From: Terriglobia bacterium | GTDB taxonomy: Bacteria > Acidobacteriota > Terriglobia > Bryobacterales > Bryobacteraceae | Length of the DNA: 64,000 nt | NCBI GenBank assembly: GCA_020073305.1 | Contig: JAIQFK010000007.1 | Location: 62,001-126,000 of the forward strand | Direction: 5' to 3' | Translations under genes and position numbers: made by a program | Notes under the pieces: model-generated | What the model was told of the DNA's origin: nothing | Seen by the model: the letters and a program-made list of their open reading frames with translations, nothing else | The model's database searches: none | In this document: one piece after another, positions 16,874-24,859 of the stretch | Position numbering within the stretch: position 1 is the stretch's first letter | Layout of the letters: each line of letters begins with the position of its first letter

Positions 16874-19800
16874 CTACCAGTAGAACTTGGCGCTGATCTG
16901 TCCGATGCGGGGAGCATTCGCGCTGCTAACCAAGCCGAAACGGCTGCTGCTTATATTGCCGCTCGGATTGTTGAACTGGGTATGGTTGAAAATGTTGAAG
17001 AATTCGGCACGAACCTCGAATGCCATGGATTCGGTGATGCGCGTTCTCTTCGACATTCCAAAATCGGTATTGATGAGTCCGGGGCCGTGGAAGAAGCGCC
17101 GGCTAGAGTTGCCAAAGGTTCCTAGTATTGTGTTCTCCTGGAACGCGTCCGCCAGGAAGTAGCGGTTCCCTCCGTTGGCATCCAGGTTTCGCGGGTCCAC
17201 GATCGTGATCGGCCCCACCCGGTTCGGGTTGTCGGCATTGCTACCCGTGAGCGATATATCGCCATTGCCCTGCCGGATTTGGATGGGAAATCCCGTGGCG
17301 AACCGTGTGATGCCATTGATGGTCCACCCCTCCGTCAGCCGCTTCGGCGCCCCGCCGAAAGCGCGGTCGAACGGAATCGCCCAGTTGTAACTGCCGACGA
17401 AGTTATGGGTGATGTCGAAATTTGAAAGCCCGCGGCTGAGCCGGTAATTCGAGAAATTCATATAGTCATTGAAGTTGGAAGAGTCATCCAGGGCCTTCGA
17501 ATACGTGTAGGCGATCACGTAAGTGAGATCCGCGGCTTTGCGCTCCAAGGTCGCCTGGAAGGAGTTGTAGTTGGAGTTCGCGCTGTTCTGGGTGAAGGTG
17601 TTGTTTTGAGAAAAGCAAATCAAAGTCGAGGAGGTGGGGCAGTAGTTGTCGCCGAGATAATTCCGGGTGCTGTAAACCTTCGAGCCGTTGGGAAGCTGAT
17701 AAATATCGTTTTCCTGGTAAGGTCCGCAACCAATCGAAGACGTGGTCAAGTCCCTGGCACCGATCGCCGTGAGTTGCTGGCAAAGAGCGCTGTTCCCAGG
17801 ATCGGCGTCATGCTGCGAAATCAGCTTGTGGCCTTGCGTCCCTACATAGGCTAGCCTCAGCACGGTCGCTCTGGATAGCTCACGCTCAATGGAGAAGTTG
17901 TAGTGCTCCGCGTAGGGCATCCGATTGTGAATGTCGTAACCAGGCGAGTATTGGATGGGCAGGTATCTGCCATAATCCAGGGTCTTGTTCTCAGGAGCGC
18001 CGGGAGTCGGGAAAGTAAAGGGGAACTTTACACCCTGCGAGCTACCGTCCGTGCGCGTGCGGTACGGCTCCTCGAACAGAACGCTGCTCGGAGTAGTCCA
18101 ATACAGGCCGAACGGAGCGTCGCCCACCTCATAGAAGAGGTTCAGATCCTCGATGGACGTGTAATAGATGCCGAAAGACGCACGAATACTGGTTTTCCCG
18201 GCTCCCCCGAAAATCTTCTTGAGCACGCCGTCGTTGAAACCCGGAGAATAAGCCAGGCCGACCCGCGGCGCGAAGTTGTTGTAGTGCGTGGGCGCCAGTG
18301 TGGGAGGAATACCGGGATCACCGGGCACAACCCAACCCACCGGAGCAGTCGGAAACTGAGTGGATTGCAGTCCGGGCACGATGGTTTCGATTTTGCCTTG
18401 CGTGTCATACCAGGGCATGCTGACCTCCCAACGCAGGCCCAGGTTCAGTGTGAAGTTCGGCTTTATCTTCCATGAGTCCTGACCATAAGCGCCGCCGTAG
18501 CGGGTCCTGGAATCCAGGAATTGCATGCTGCACTGGTTGAAGCCTCCGTACGCGGGAGCTCCCACCAGATAGTCCGCAAAATCCACGCCGGTCACGCTGC
18601 CATCGAAACTAAAGTCGCCGTTAGGTGCGCAAACGTTGCGTTCGTTGATCTGTAAGTACCGGAACTCGCCCCCGAACTTAAGCGTATGACTGCCGTGAAC
18701 CTTCGAGAACCCATCCGTGAACATCCAGGTGTTATTGGGCTGCGTTGTAGTCAGCGTAGGGACGCCGACGTTGAAGTTGTTGAAGCCCATCTGGGGCATG
18801 TACTCTGGGAATCCCGGGGGGCCGGACGGGTTGATGCCCAGGGATCCTAGGCCCGTGACGAAACCGAGATCGGTGAGTTTCGCAAAGCTGCCTTTGGGCT
18901 TGTCGGTGATCGTGGCGGTCCGAAAGAAGCTCACACGAGCCTCGTTGACGGCCGTCGGACCCAGCGTTTTGGTGTTGCTCATGACAATTTGTTGTGCCCG
19001 GCTGGGCGTAAAGGAAGGGAATCCCGGCACGCTCGCATTGGGGAGCGCATTGAAAACGTTGGAGTCGTCAAAGTGGTAATACCACGACCAATTGCCCGTC
19101 ATCTGGTTGACAAAGTCGACACGCTGCGCGGCTTTATCGTCTTGTACCCGGTTCTTTTGCCCTGCGTCCACGAACTCGCCGGTATTCGGATTTACGTTTC
19201 CCACCGGAATGAACGGCAAGGTTCCGATGGCCGGCTTCGACCAGGCTTTCTGCGGAATCACACCGCCCGGAAAAACACAATCGGTAGTGAGGGTGCAGCC
19301 GTCGAAGCTGTAGCGTTCGCCGTTCGTCACGGTATAACCCAAGCGTTGTGAGAGCACCTGGGCCCAATAGCTCCCATCGATCGTCCCGGTCAGATCCCCT
19401 GGAGAGAAGGTCCCGTTACGCTGACTCAATGTGGGCAAGTCCACGATGCCTGTGCTGGCGCCCATAACTTGGCGGGTCCCTTGGTAGTCTGTAAACCAGA
19501 AGAGTTTGTTCTTCCAAAACGGACCGCCGATCGCGTATCCGAACTGGTTGCGGCGTAATTCAGCGCGCGGCGCTTTCCCGTCGGGTCCGGGAGGAGCCTG
19601 GTTGTCGAAAAAGTTGTTGGCGTCGAATTTGTCGTTGCGGAGGAACTCAAATGCCGTACCGTGAATCCCGTTGGTACCGGACTTCGTAACGGCGTTCATT
19701 ACCGCGCCGCTGAACTTTCCGTATTCGGCATCAAAGCTGTTGGTGATGAGGCGAAACTCCTCCACCGAATCGAGGTTGGGAACCAGTCCTGCGCCCAAGT

Positions 19801-20434
19801 TGCGACCCTCGCTCACGTCCCCGCCATTCACCAGAAACGCGTTGGCCGTCTCGCGCTGGCCGTTGACGGAGACATTGCCCGTGTTGCTCAAGTACCCGGA
19901 GACCGGCCGGTCCTGCTGTATCGATCCCGCCGTAAAGGGCACGACTCCCGCCTGCAACCCCAGCAGATCGATATAGCTTCGGCCGTTCAGCGGCAGCGCC
20001 AGCATCTTCTTCGACTCCACCACGTCGCCGAGCTGCGTGCTGGCGGTTTCCACCTGCACGGCGTTGGCGGTGACGTTGACCTCCTGTTGCACGCTGCCCA
20101 CCTGGAGCAGGATATCGATGCGCAACTGGTCGTTCACCTTTACGTCGATGTCCGAGGTGACGTATGCCTGAAAACCCGACGCGGTTGCCGTGACGCTATA
20201 AGCTCCGGGTGGCAGCGCCAGGAGACGGTAGGAGCCATCAACCGCGGTCACCGTCTCTCGCGTGAGATTCGTTTGCGAGTTTGTGGCGACAATCTTTGCG
20301 CCCGCAACCACGGCTTGCGTGGCATCGCGCACGACTCCCAGGATGCTTCCGGTTACATCAGCCCTCAGAGTGGATGAAGCAACGAAACTAGCTAGTCCGA
20401 AAAGCAGAACGCACGTTGACCGGCGAAATAACAC
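16874..20434 (-). CDS. TonB-dependent receptor, Oar-like, with carboxypeptidase-regulatory N-domain
   Basis: This 1186-residue outer-membrane protein has a signal peptide (about 1-25), then a CarboxypepD_reg-like beta-sandwich (GSILGVVRDATQAVVAGAKI ... LPPGAYSVTATASGFQ, about 29-95). A plug domain follows (about 120-260, LPLNGRSYIDLLGLQAGVV), then a large beta-barrel ending with the aromatic terminus SAKFYW. This arrangement is the expanded Oar/SusC-like family of Acidobacteria, thought to import oligosaccharides or other large nutrients. The start is GTG with AGGAGG five bases upstream. No SusD-like partner is adjacent. Downstream SDR, TPR, CBM9-like and PQQ genes run on the same strand with short gaps, suggesting a nutrient-use neighbourhood. 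Confidence 0.93.
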   Translation of the reverse strand: MLFRRSTCVLLFGLASFVASSTLRADVTGSILGVVRDATQAVVAGAKIVATNSQTNLTRETVTAVDGSYRLLALPPGAYSVTATASGFQAYVTSDIDVKVNDQLRIDILLQVGSVQQEVNVTANAVQVETASTQLGDVVESKKMLALPLNGRSYIDLLGLQAGVVPFTAGSIQQDRPVSGYLSNTGNVSVNGQRETANAFLVNGGDVSEGRNLGAGLVPNLDSVEEFRLITNSFDAEYGKFSGAVMNAVTKSGTNGIHGTAFEFLRNDKFDANNFFDNQAPPGPDGKAPRAELRRNQFGYAIGGPFWKNKLFWFTDYQGTRQVMGASTGIVDLPTLSQRNGTFSPGDLTGTIDGSYWAQVLSQRLGYTVTNGERYSFDGCTLTTDCVFPGGVIPQKAWSKPAIGTLPFIPVGNVNPNTGEFVDAGQKNRVQDDKAAQRVDFVNQMTGNWSWYYHFDDSNVFNALPNASVPGFPSFTPSRAQQIVMSNTKTLGPTAVNEARVSFFRTATITDKPKGSFAKLTDLGFVTGLGSLGINPSGPPGFPEYMPQMGFNNFNVGVPTLTTTQPNNTWMFTDGFSKVHGSHTLKFGGEFRYLQINERNVCAPNGDFSFDGSVTGVDFADYLVGAPAYGGFNQCSMQFLDSRTRYGGAYGQDSWKIKPNFTLNLGLRWEVSMPWYDTQGKIETIVPGLQSTQFPTAPVGWVVPGDPGIPPTLAPTHYNNFAPRVGLAYSPGFNDGVLKKIFGGAGKTSIRASFGIYYTSIEDLNLFYEVGDAPFGLYWTTPSSVLFEEPYRTRTDGSSQGVKFPFTFPTPGAPENKTLDYGRYLPIQYSPGYDIHNRMPYAEHYNFSIERELSRATVLRLAYVGTQGHKLISQHDADPGNSALCQQLTAIGARDLTTSSIGCGPYQENDIYQLPNGSKVYSTRNYLGDNYCPTSSTLICFSQNNTFTQNSANSNYNSFQATLERKAADLTYVIAYTYSKALDDSSNFNDYMNFSNYRLSRGLSNFDITHNFVGSYNWAIPFDRAFGGAPKRLTEGWTINGITRFATGFPIQIRQGNGDISLTGSNADNPNRVGPITIVDPRNLDANGGNRYFLADAFQENTILGTFGNSSRRFFHGPGLINTDFGMSKRTRITESMAFEVRAEFFNIFNHTQFNNPSGNISSSRFGLVSSANAPRIGQISAKFYW

Positions 20435-20506
20435 AGCGACCTCCTAAATATGGTTTTGACTAGAATGTCACAAACCGCACCCTCAATCAAGGGGGGGGCA
20501 CCCGAT

Positions 20507-21394
20507 TTAACGCGCAGTGAAGCCGGCGGACTGGAGGGCGGCGTAGATTTCGCGGGTGGCGGTACTGCGGTTCAGGGTATAGAAGTGAATGCCGGGCGCT
20601 CCCTTTTCCAGCAGCTCGATCGACTGCGCGGTGGCGTGCGCGATGCCCAGTTCCATGACGGCTTGCGCATCACCGCGCCGCCGGTCCAGCTCCTCTGCAA
20701 GCTCAAAGGGAATGGTTGCGCCGCAACTCACCATAAAGCGCTCCACCTGCGAAGCATTGGTGATGGGCATAATGCCAGCGAGAATCGGCACCGTAATTCC
20801 GATGCGCCGTGCGCGCTCGACGAAATCGAAGTAGTGGCGGTTGTTGAAAAAAAGCTGGGTGATCACGAAGTCCAGTCCCTCATCCGCCTTGCGCTTCAGG
20901 TTCTGCAGATCGACCGCCGGGTTGCCGCACTCGGGATGTTTCTCGGGATAGCAAGCGCCGCCCAGGCACAGGGAGGCACGGTCCCGGTCGCGGATGAACC
21001 GCACCAGTTCGCTGGCATAGCGGAAGCCGCCTTCCACAGGTGTGAATTCGGTCTGGCCTTTGGGCGGATCGCCCCGCAGCGCCAACACGTTCTCAATACC
21101 GGACTTCAGAATCCGGTCCAGTACGGCGCCCAGCTCGTCTCGCGTGGACCCGACGCAAGTCAGGTGAGCCATGGCTTCAATGCCGTGCTCCCGTTTTACT
21201 CGCGTGACGATCTCGAGGGTCCTGTCGCGCGTCGAGCCTCCTGCTCCGTACGTGACCGAAACGAAGCTCGGCTGGAGATCCCGTAGGTCCGAAATAGTCT
21301 GCTCGAGTTGCTTGGCTGCTTCGTCAGTCCTTGGTGGAAAGAACTCGAACGAAAACGTCGGTCGCCCCTGCGTGAGGAGGTCCTTAATGTGCAT
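20507..21394 (-). CDS. metF: Methylenetetrahydrofolate reductase
   Basis: This protein of about 295 residues reduces 5,10-methylene-THF to 5-methyl-THF for methionine synthesis, using FAD. Landmarks are FSFEFFPPRTDEA with the catalytic Glu, VSVTYGAGGSTRDRT, AHLTCVGSTRDEL, NVLALRGDPPKGQ, CYPEKHPEC, FVITQLFFNNRHYFDFV and PILAGIMPITN. This is a complete MetF of usual length. ATG 21394 (MHIKDLLTQG) fits the family N-terminus; an in-frame ATG nine codons earlier (21421) cannot be excluded. It is divergent from the sortase-substrate gene, with 113 bases between starts. Confidence 0.95.
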   Translation of the reverse strand: MHIKDLLTQGRPTFSFEFFPPRTDEAAKQLEQTISDLRDLQPSFVSVTYGAGGSTRDRTLEIVTRVKREHGIEAMAHLTCVGSTRDELGAVLDRILKSGIENVLALRGDPPKGQTEFTPVEGGFRYASELVRFIRDRDRASLCLGGACYPEKHPECGNPAVDLQNLKRKADEGLDFVITQLFFNNRHYFDFVERARRIGITVPILAGIMPITNASQVERFMVSCGATIPFELAEELDRRRGDAQAVMELGIAHATAQSIELLEKGAPGIHFYTLNRSTATREIYAALQSAGFTAR

Positions 21395-21507
21395 TTTAGT
21401 CTTACTGGGTACCTTATCCATTGGTACCAGAGGCCCCTATGGCGACGCTACTGCATTGCACGATTCGCCCAACTGCGAGTCAAGTGTAGTAGGATGACAG
21501 CAGAAAT

Positions 21508-22452
21508 ATGAGCTGGCGGACCAACGTCGCGGTATCGCTCCTGGGAGCATGGGCAGCCTGCACGCCCGTGGTGCACGCCGCCGACGCTGCCAAGCAGACT
21601 CCGTTTGTCACCAACGAATCGGTGGAAGTGCCGGGGATGATGCTCGCGCCGGGCCGCTACGTTGTGAGACTCGTCGAGTCGGGCGCCGAGCGCAATGTCC
21701 TCCAGGTCTTTGAGGTTGTCCAGCTCTGGACCGGCGATGAGAGCCGTCTCCTCTCCACGCTGCTCACCATGCCGAATTACGACTTGCCCACGACCGATAA
21801 GACCGTCTTCGCTTTCTTTGAGCGCGGTCCCAAACAGGCCAAGGCATTGCGGTTGTGGTTCCCGCCGGGACGGAACTATGGGCAGGAATTTGTTTACCCT
21901 AAGGCGCAGGCCGTCGAACTGGCCAAATCCGTGGGGCGTGGCGTGCTCTCGATGCCGCCGGAATTGCCTGGAGATATCGGGTTGCTCGCCGCCGGGGTTC
22001 AGCGAGGCGCTGCGGCGCCAAGCCGCGTGCCGGCGCCGGTCCCTGCTCCTGTGGCACAACAGCTCCCGGTCAGGAATTTACCTGCGAATCCACCGGTCCG
22101 GCAGGCAGCGACGCCTCTGCAACAGATTCCGGTCAACCGTCCACCTGTCCCGCAGCCCGCGGTTGCTCAACCGCTTTCGCCGAGAGCTACGCCTCCACAA
22201 CCGCTTCCACAGCAGACCGCGCCAAGCGCTTCGCGTAAAGCCAGCGCTCCCGTGGCGGCCGACGTTCAGCGAGACACCGTCGAAAGCCGCTCCCGCGCAA
22301 GCGCCAAACCGATCACTCGAGAGCCCGAAAGAATCGCAGCCAGTCTTCCAAAGACAGCCAGCTACCTGCCACTCAGCGCAGTACTAGGAATACTAGGCAT
22401 GTCGGCGGGCGTGCTGCTGCGCATTCTCGCCATCCGGCTCGAGCACAGATGA
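21508..22452 (+). CDS. Secreted protein with C-terminal LPKTA sorting signal (sortase substrate candidate)
   Basis: This 314-residue protein has a signal peptide (about 1-24) and a globular domain of about 115 residues (TNESVEVPGMMLAPGRYVVRLVE ... GQEFVYPKAQAVELAK). A proline-rich linker of about 110 residues (165-275) follows. The C-terminus reads LPKTA (280-284)-S, a hydrophobic helix (about 287-309) and the charged tail RLEHR, which is the tripartite layout of a cell-wall sorting signal. From memory, the globular domain matches an acidobacterial family of unknown function that often ends in LPKTAS. The stop overlaps the start of a sortase gene as ATGA. Function of the globular domain is unknown. 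The charged tail is short and only weakly basic, so retention could also be as a simple membrane protein. Confidence 0.85.
   Translation: MSWRTNVAVSLLGAWAACTPVVHAADAAKQTPFVTNESVEVPGMMLAPGRYVVRLVESGAERNVLQVFEVVQLWTGDESRLLSTLLTMPNYDLPTTDKTVFAFFERGPKQAKALRLWFPPGRNYGQEFVYPKAQAVELAKSVGRGVLSMPPELPGDIGLLAAGVQRGAAAPSRVPAPVPAPVAQQLPVRNLPANPPVRQAATPLQQIPVNRPPVPQPAVAQPLSPRATPPQPLPQQTAPSASRKASAPVAADVQRDTVESRSRASAKPITREPERIAASLPKTASYLPLSAVLGILGMSAGVLLRILAIRLEHR
22345..22452 (+). other. Encoded C-terminal sorting signal (LPKTA motif, helix, charged tail)
   Basis: The last 35 codons of the preceding gene encode LPKTA at 22345-22359, a transmembrane helix and the end RLEHR. Class D sortases are known to prefer LPNTA-type motifs over LPXTG. 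The Ala at position five therefore agrees with the class of the adjacent sortase. Cleavage would be expected between Thr283 and Ala284. Confidence 0.7.
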
Positions 22453-23138
22453 GCCTCCGCGTCCGGCTGCGATTTACGAAATCACTGCTGCGGCGCAGCG
22501 AGCTGATGAGTTTTGCAGTCGGTTTCTGCTGCCTGGGTTTGTGCGCCACGATCATGGTGCACGTCTGGCTGTTTCAGGCTTATCAAAACTGGGCTTTCGA
22601 GCAGGAACTGGGCGGCGAGCCGGTTTCGATTAGCGGATTCCTGACGCAAGCGGTGGCATTTTCCGAACCTGCGACACTCCCGCCACTGGTTCCTTCCGCC
22701 GCTGGGCTGGCGACGCCGCAGGCCGGATTCCCAGCCGCGGGTTACCAATCCGTGGTGGGGCGGATCGAGATCCCGCGAATCGGTCTCAAGGCCATCATCC
22801 TTGAAGGCGCGACGCGGCGCACGCTGGCACTCGCGGTCGGCCACATCCCCGGAACCCCGCTGCCTGGCGGGAAGGGAAACGCCGGTCTTGCCGCGCACCG
22901 CGACACCTTTTTCCGGGGCCTGAGCAATATCCAACTAGGCGACACAATTGTGGTGACAACACTCGAAGGGTCGTTCGAATACCGGGTTGAGTCCTGCCGC
23001 GTAGTCGGGCCGCGTGACACACGCGTGCTGGAAAATTCGGAGGAGGCGGTCCTCACTTTGGTGACCTGCTACCCGTTTCATTATCTCGGGCCCGCGCCCG
23101 AGCGCTTCATCGTGCGCGCTACGCGCGCGGCCGGCTAA
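22449..23138 (+). CDS. Class D-like sortase transpeptidase
   Basis: This 229-residue protein has an N-terminal transmembrane anchor (about 20-42), a linker, and a sortase domain (about 100-226). Catalytic residues can be placed: His150 in LAAHRDTFFRG, Cys207 in TLVTCYPF and Arg219 in PERFIV. Sortases cleave a C-terminal signal and join the protein to a nucleophile, usually the peptidoglycan precursor. The VGRIEIPRIGLKAIILEG opening and the TLVTC box fit class D rather than class A. It is translated with its likely single substrate through an ATGA overlap. Its stop abuts the convergent DUF1080 gene with no spacer. The acceptor in this diderm cell is unknown. Confidence 0.9.
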   Translation: MSLRVRLRFTKSLLRRSELMSFAVGFCCLGLCATIMVHVWLFQAYQNWAFEQELGGEPVSISGFLTQAVAFSEPATLPPLVPSAAGLATPQAGFPAAGYQSVVGRIEIPRIGLKAIILEGATRRTLALAVGHIPGTPLPGGKGNAGLAAHRDTFFRGLSNIQLGDTIVVTTLEGSFEYRVESCRVVGPRDTRVLENSEEAVLTLVTCYPFHYLGPAPERFIVRATRAAG

Positions 23139-23918
23139 TCAGTTCAGCTCGCGAATCCAGATATTCCGAAACCGCACGGGCTGGTCGTGGTCCTGCAATA
23201 ACAACGGCATCTTCTCGGGATGCGGTTTGTAAGGTGGACGGGCCTGGTAGTCCGTCGGGCCAGTCAGTGAGACGTTGTCCTCCACCAGCACGCCATTCTG
23301 CAACACCGTTATGCGGGCAGGGCGCAGCAACTTTCCGTCCGCGGCGAAACGCGGACCGTGAAAAACGACGTCGTAGGTCTGCCACACTCCCGGCGGCAGA
23401 CTCACATTGACCAGAGGCGGGAACTGGCCGTAAATGGCGCCTGCCTGTCCGTCCGCGTAGGTTTTGTTCTGGTAGGAATCCAGCACCTGCAGCTCGTATC
23501 TGCTCATCAGGTAAACGCCACTGTTGCCGCGCGCCTGGTCGGTTTCTTGTGGCGGGTTAGGCTCAGCCCATTCGACGTGCAACTGGCAATCGCCAAATGC
23601 CTGACGCGTGTGAATGTCGCCCGTTCCTGGCGCCACAACGAGGGCGCCGTCTACCAACTTCCATCGCGCGGGTCCGCCCTTGTTGTTCTGCCATTGCGAA
23701 AGGTCTTTGCCATCGAACAGAACCACGGCATCCGATGGCGGCGCGCCGGGTTTCTCCCGCATGCTGGGCGTGCCCGGAGTAATGACGGGCGGAACGGGAC
23801 GGGTGACATCGTTGGCCTTCCAGCGCTTCAGGGCTTTCTCCCTGTCCGCGCTCTCATCGGCGGACTGCGCCAGGCCGGTTACCACTGAGAACGCTGCCAT
23901 CAAAATGACGAAACGCAT
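23139..23918 (-). CDS. Secreted DUF1080 (3-keto-disaccharide hydrolase-like) protein
   Basis: This 259-residue protein has a signal peptide (MRFVILMAAFSVVTGLAQS), a proline-rich lead of about 40 residues and a concanavalin-like DUF1080 domain (PF06439). Landmarks are VVLFDGKDLSQWQ, WKLVDGALVV, LHVEWAEP, GNSGVYLMSRYELQVLDSY, WQTYDVVFHGP, LLLQDHDQPVRFRNIWIREL. Some members cleave 3-keto-glucosides after oxidation of disaccharides. That fits the sugar isomerase, ThuA and SDR-type genes in the window, though the substrate is inference. Start ATG 23918 is set by GGAGAG six bases upstream; a longer in-frame start at 23984 is less likely. Confidence 0.88.
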   Translation of the reverse strand: MRFVILMAAFSVVTGLAQSADESADREKALKRWKANDVTRPVPPVITPGTPSMREKPGAPPSDAVVLFDGKDLSQWQNNKGGPARWKLVDGALVVAPGTGDIHTRQAFGDCQLHVEWAEPNPPQETDQARGNSGVYLMSRYELQVLDSYQNKTYADGQAGAIYGQFPPLVNVSLPPGVWQTYDVVFHGPRFAADGKLLRPARITVLQNGVLVEDNVSLTGPTDYQARPPYKPHPEKMPLLLQDHDQPVRFRNIWIRELN

Positions 23919-24068
23919 GGGAATCTCTCCTCGGTGTCCTGCCGATTCTAGCAAATACAGCCGCGGCCAAACCGTTGCCGACACGCGGGAAAGGGTATCC
24001 GCGGTATCGAGTTGCTACAATAGCCATTCGGTTTTTGGGGATTCCGGACCACGGTTGGAGGCGCTGCC

Positions 24069-24842
24069 ATGCCTGACGAGCATTACGACATCCAGAAGTT
24101 TCTCAAGTTGAGAAAGCTGACGCGGGCGATCGCCGATCTCCTCCGCGGCCAATTGACCGACTACGTTGGAACGATCGCGCCGATGCTCCGTCCCAAGAGC
24201 ATCTTCGGCGAGTATATCCAGGGCGGATCTAAGGAAAGCGTCCGAGGCGCCGACAAAGCTTTCCTCCAAATGCAGCGCCTGTATAACGCCGTCGTCAACG
24301 CGAAGCCTTACAATCTCCTGACGGAACTGACAGCACCGATTCAGCTTGAAAGCACCGCGGTCGAAATCACTCCGCTCGAGTATGCACACGTGGTTTCGAG
24401 CGACGGCGGAAGCAAGACCATTGCCGTCACTGCGCCGTTGAAGTGGGTGCTGACCTATTCCGGCTTCTCACTCGCGAAGCTGCAGGAACTGCTCGCGGAT
24501 CGCAATCGCATGAACGAAGAGACGCACCGCTTCGTCCTGCACTACACCGCGCTCCACACAGTGGTGAATAGCTATCCCGGTCTGCCGCGGCTGCTCGAAG
24601 CTCTGCGCTTCCCGGTCAGCTCAGAACGTTTCCCCCAATTCGGAGAGATGCCGATTCTCTGCATCTCGTCCTCGATCTCGACGATCCGGCCGTCCGACGA
24701 ATTGATCATCGAGAGCACTGAGATTTCCGGGCGGGACGCGTTCGAGGAAGTGGTCAATCTGGACGATCTGCGCAAGCTGCAGGACCCGCTGAAATCGCAG
24801 CTCGTGGAGATCGCCAGAAGCCACGGGGAAGAGCTGACGTGA
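24069..24842 (+). CDS. Protein of unknown function beside the T6SS locus
   Basis: I do not recognise this 257-residue protein. It has no signal peptide or membrane helix. It is acidic and mixed alpha/beta by eye: an N-terminal helical part (YDIQKFLKLRKLTRAIADLLRGQL), a middle with LTELTAPIQLESTAVEITPLEY and a helical C-terminus (LDDLRKLQDPLKSQLVEIARSHGEEL). GGAGG lies nine bases before the ATG, and a TACAAT box at about 24015-24020 could be a -10 element. It faces the distal end of the T6SS run, the two stops being 17 bases apart, and is divergent from the DUF1080 gene. It might be an immunity or accessory protein for the neighbouring T6SS gene, or unrelated. Confidence 0.75.
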   Translation: MPDEHYDIQKFLKLRKLTRAIADLLRGQLTDYVGTIAPMLRPKSIFGEYIQGGSKESVRGADKAFLQMQRLYNAVVNAKPYNLLTELTAPIQLESTAVEITPLEYAHVVSSDGGSKTIAVTAPLKWVLTYSGFSLAKLQELLADRNRMNEETHRFVLHYTALHTVVNSYPGLPRLLEALRFPVSSERFPQFGEMPILCISSSISTIRPSDELIIESTEISGRDAFEEVVNLDDLRKLQDPLKSQLVEIARSHGEELT

Positions 24843-24859
24843 GCTAGCTTCCGGCGCTC

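Noticed and set aside
23996-24068. A full sigma-70 promoter before the 24069 gene
   Set aside because: TACAAT is a fair -10 box but no acceptable -35 box lies 16-18 bases upstream, so it is only mentioned as possible.
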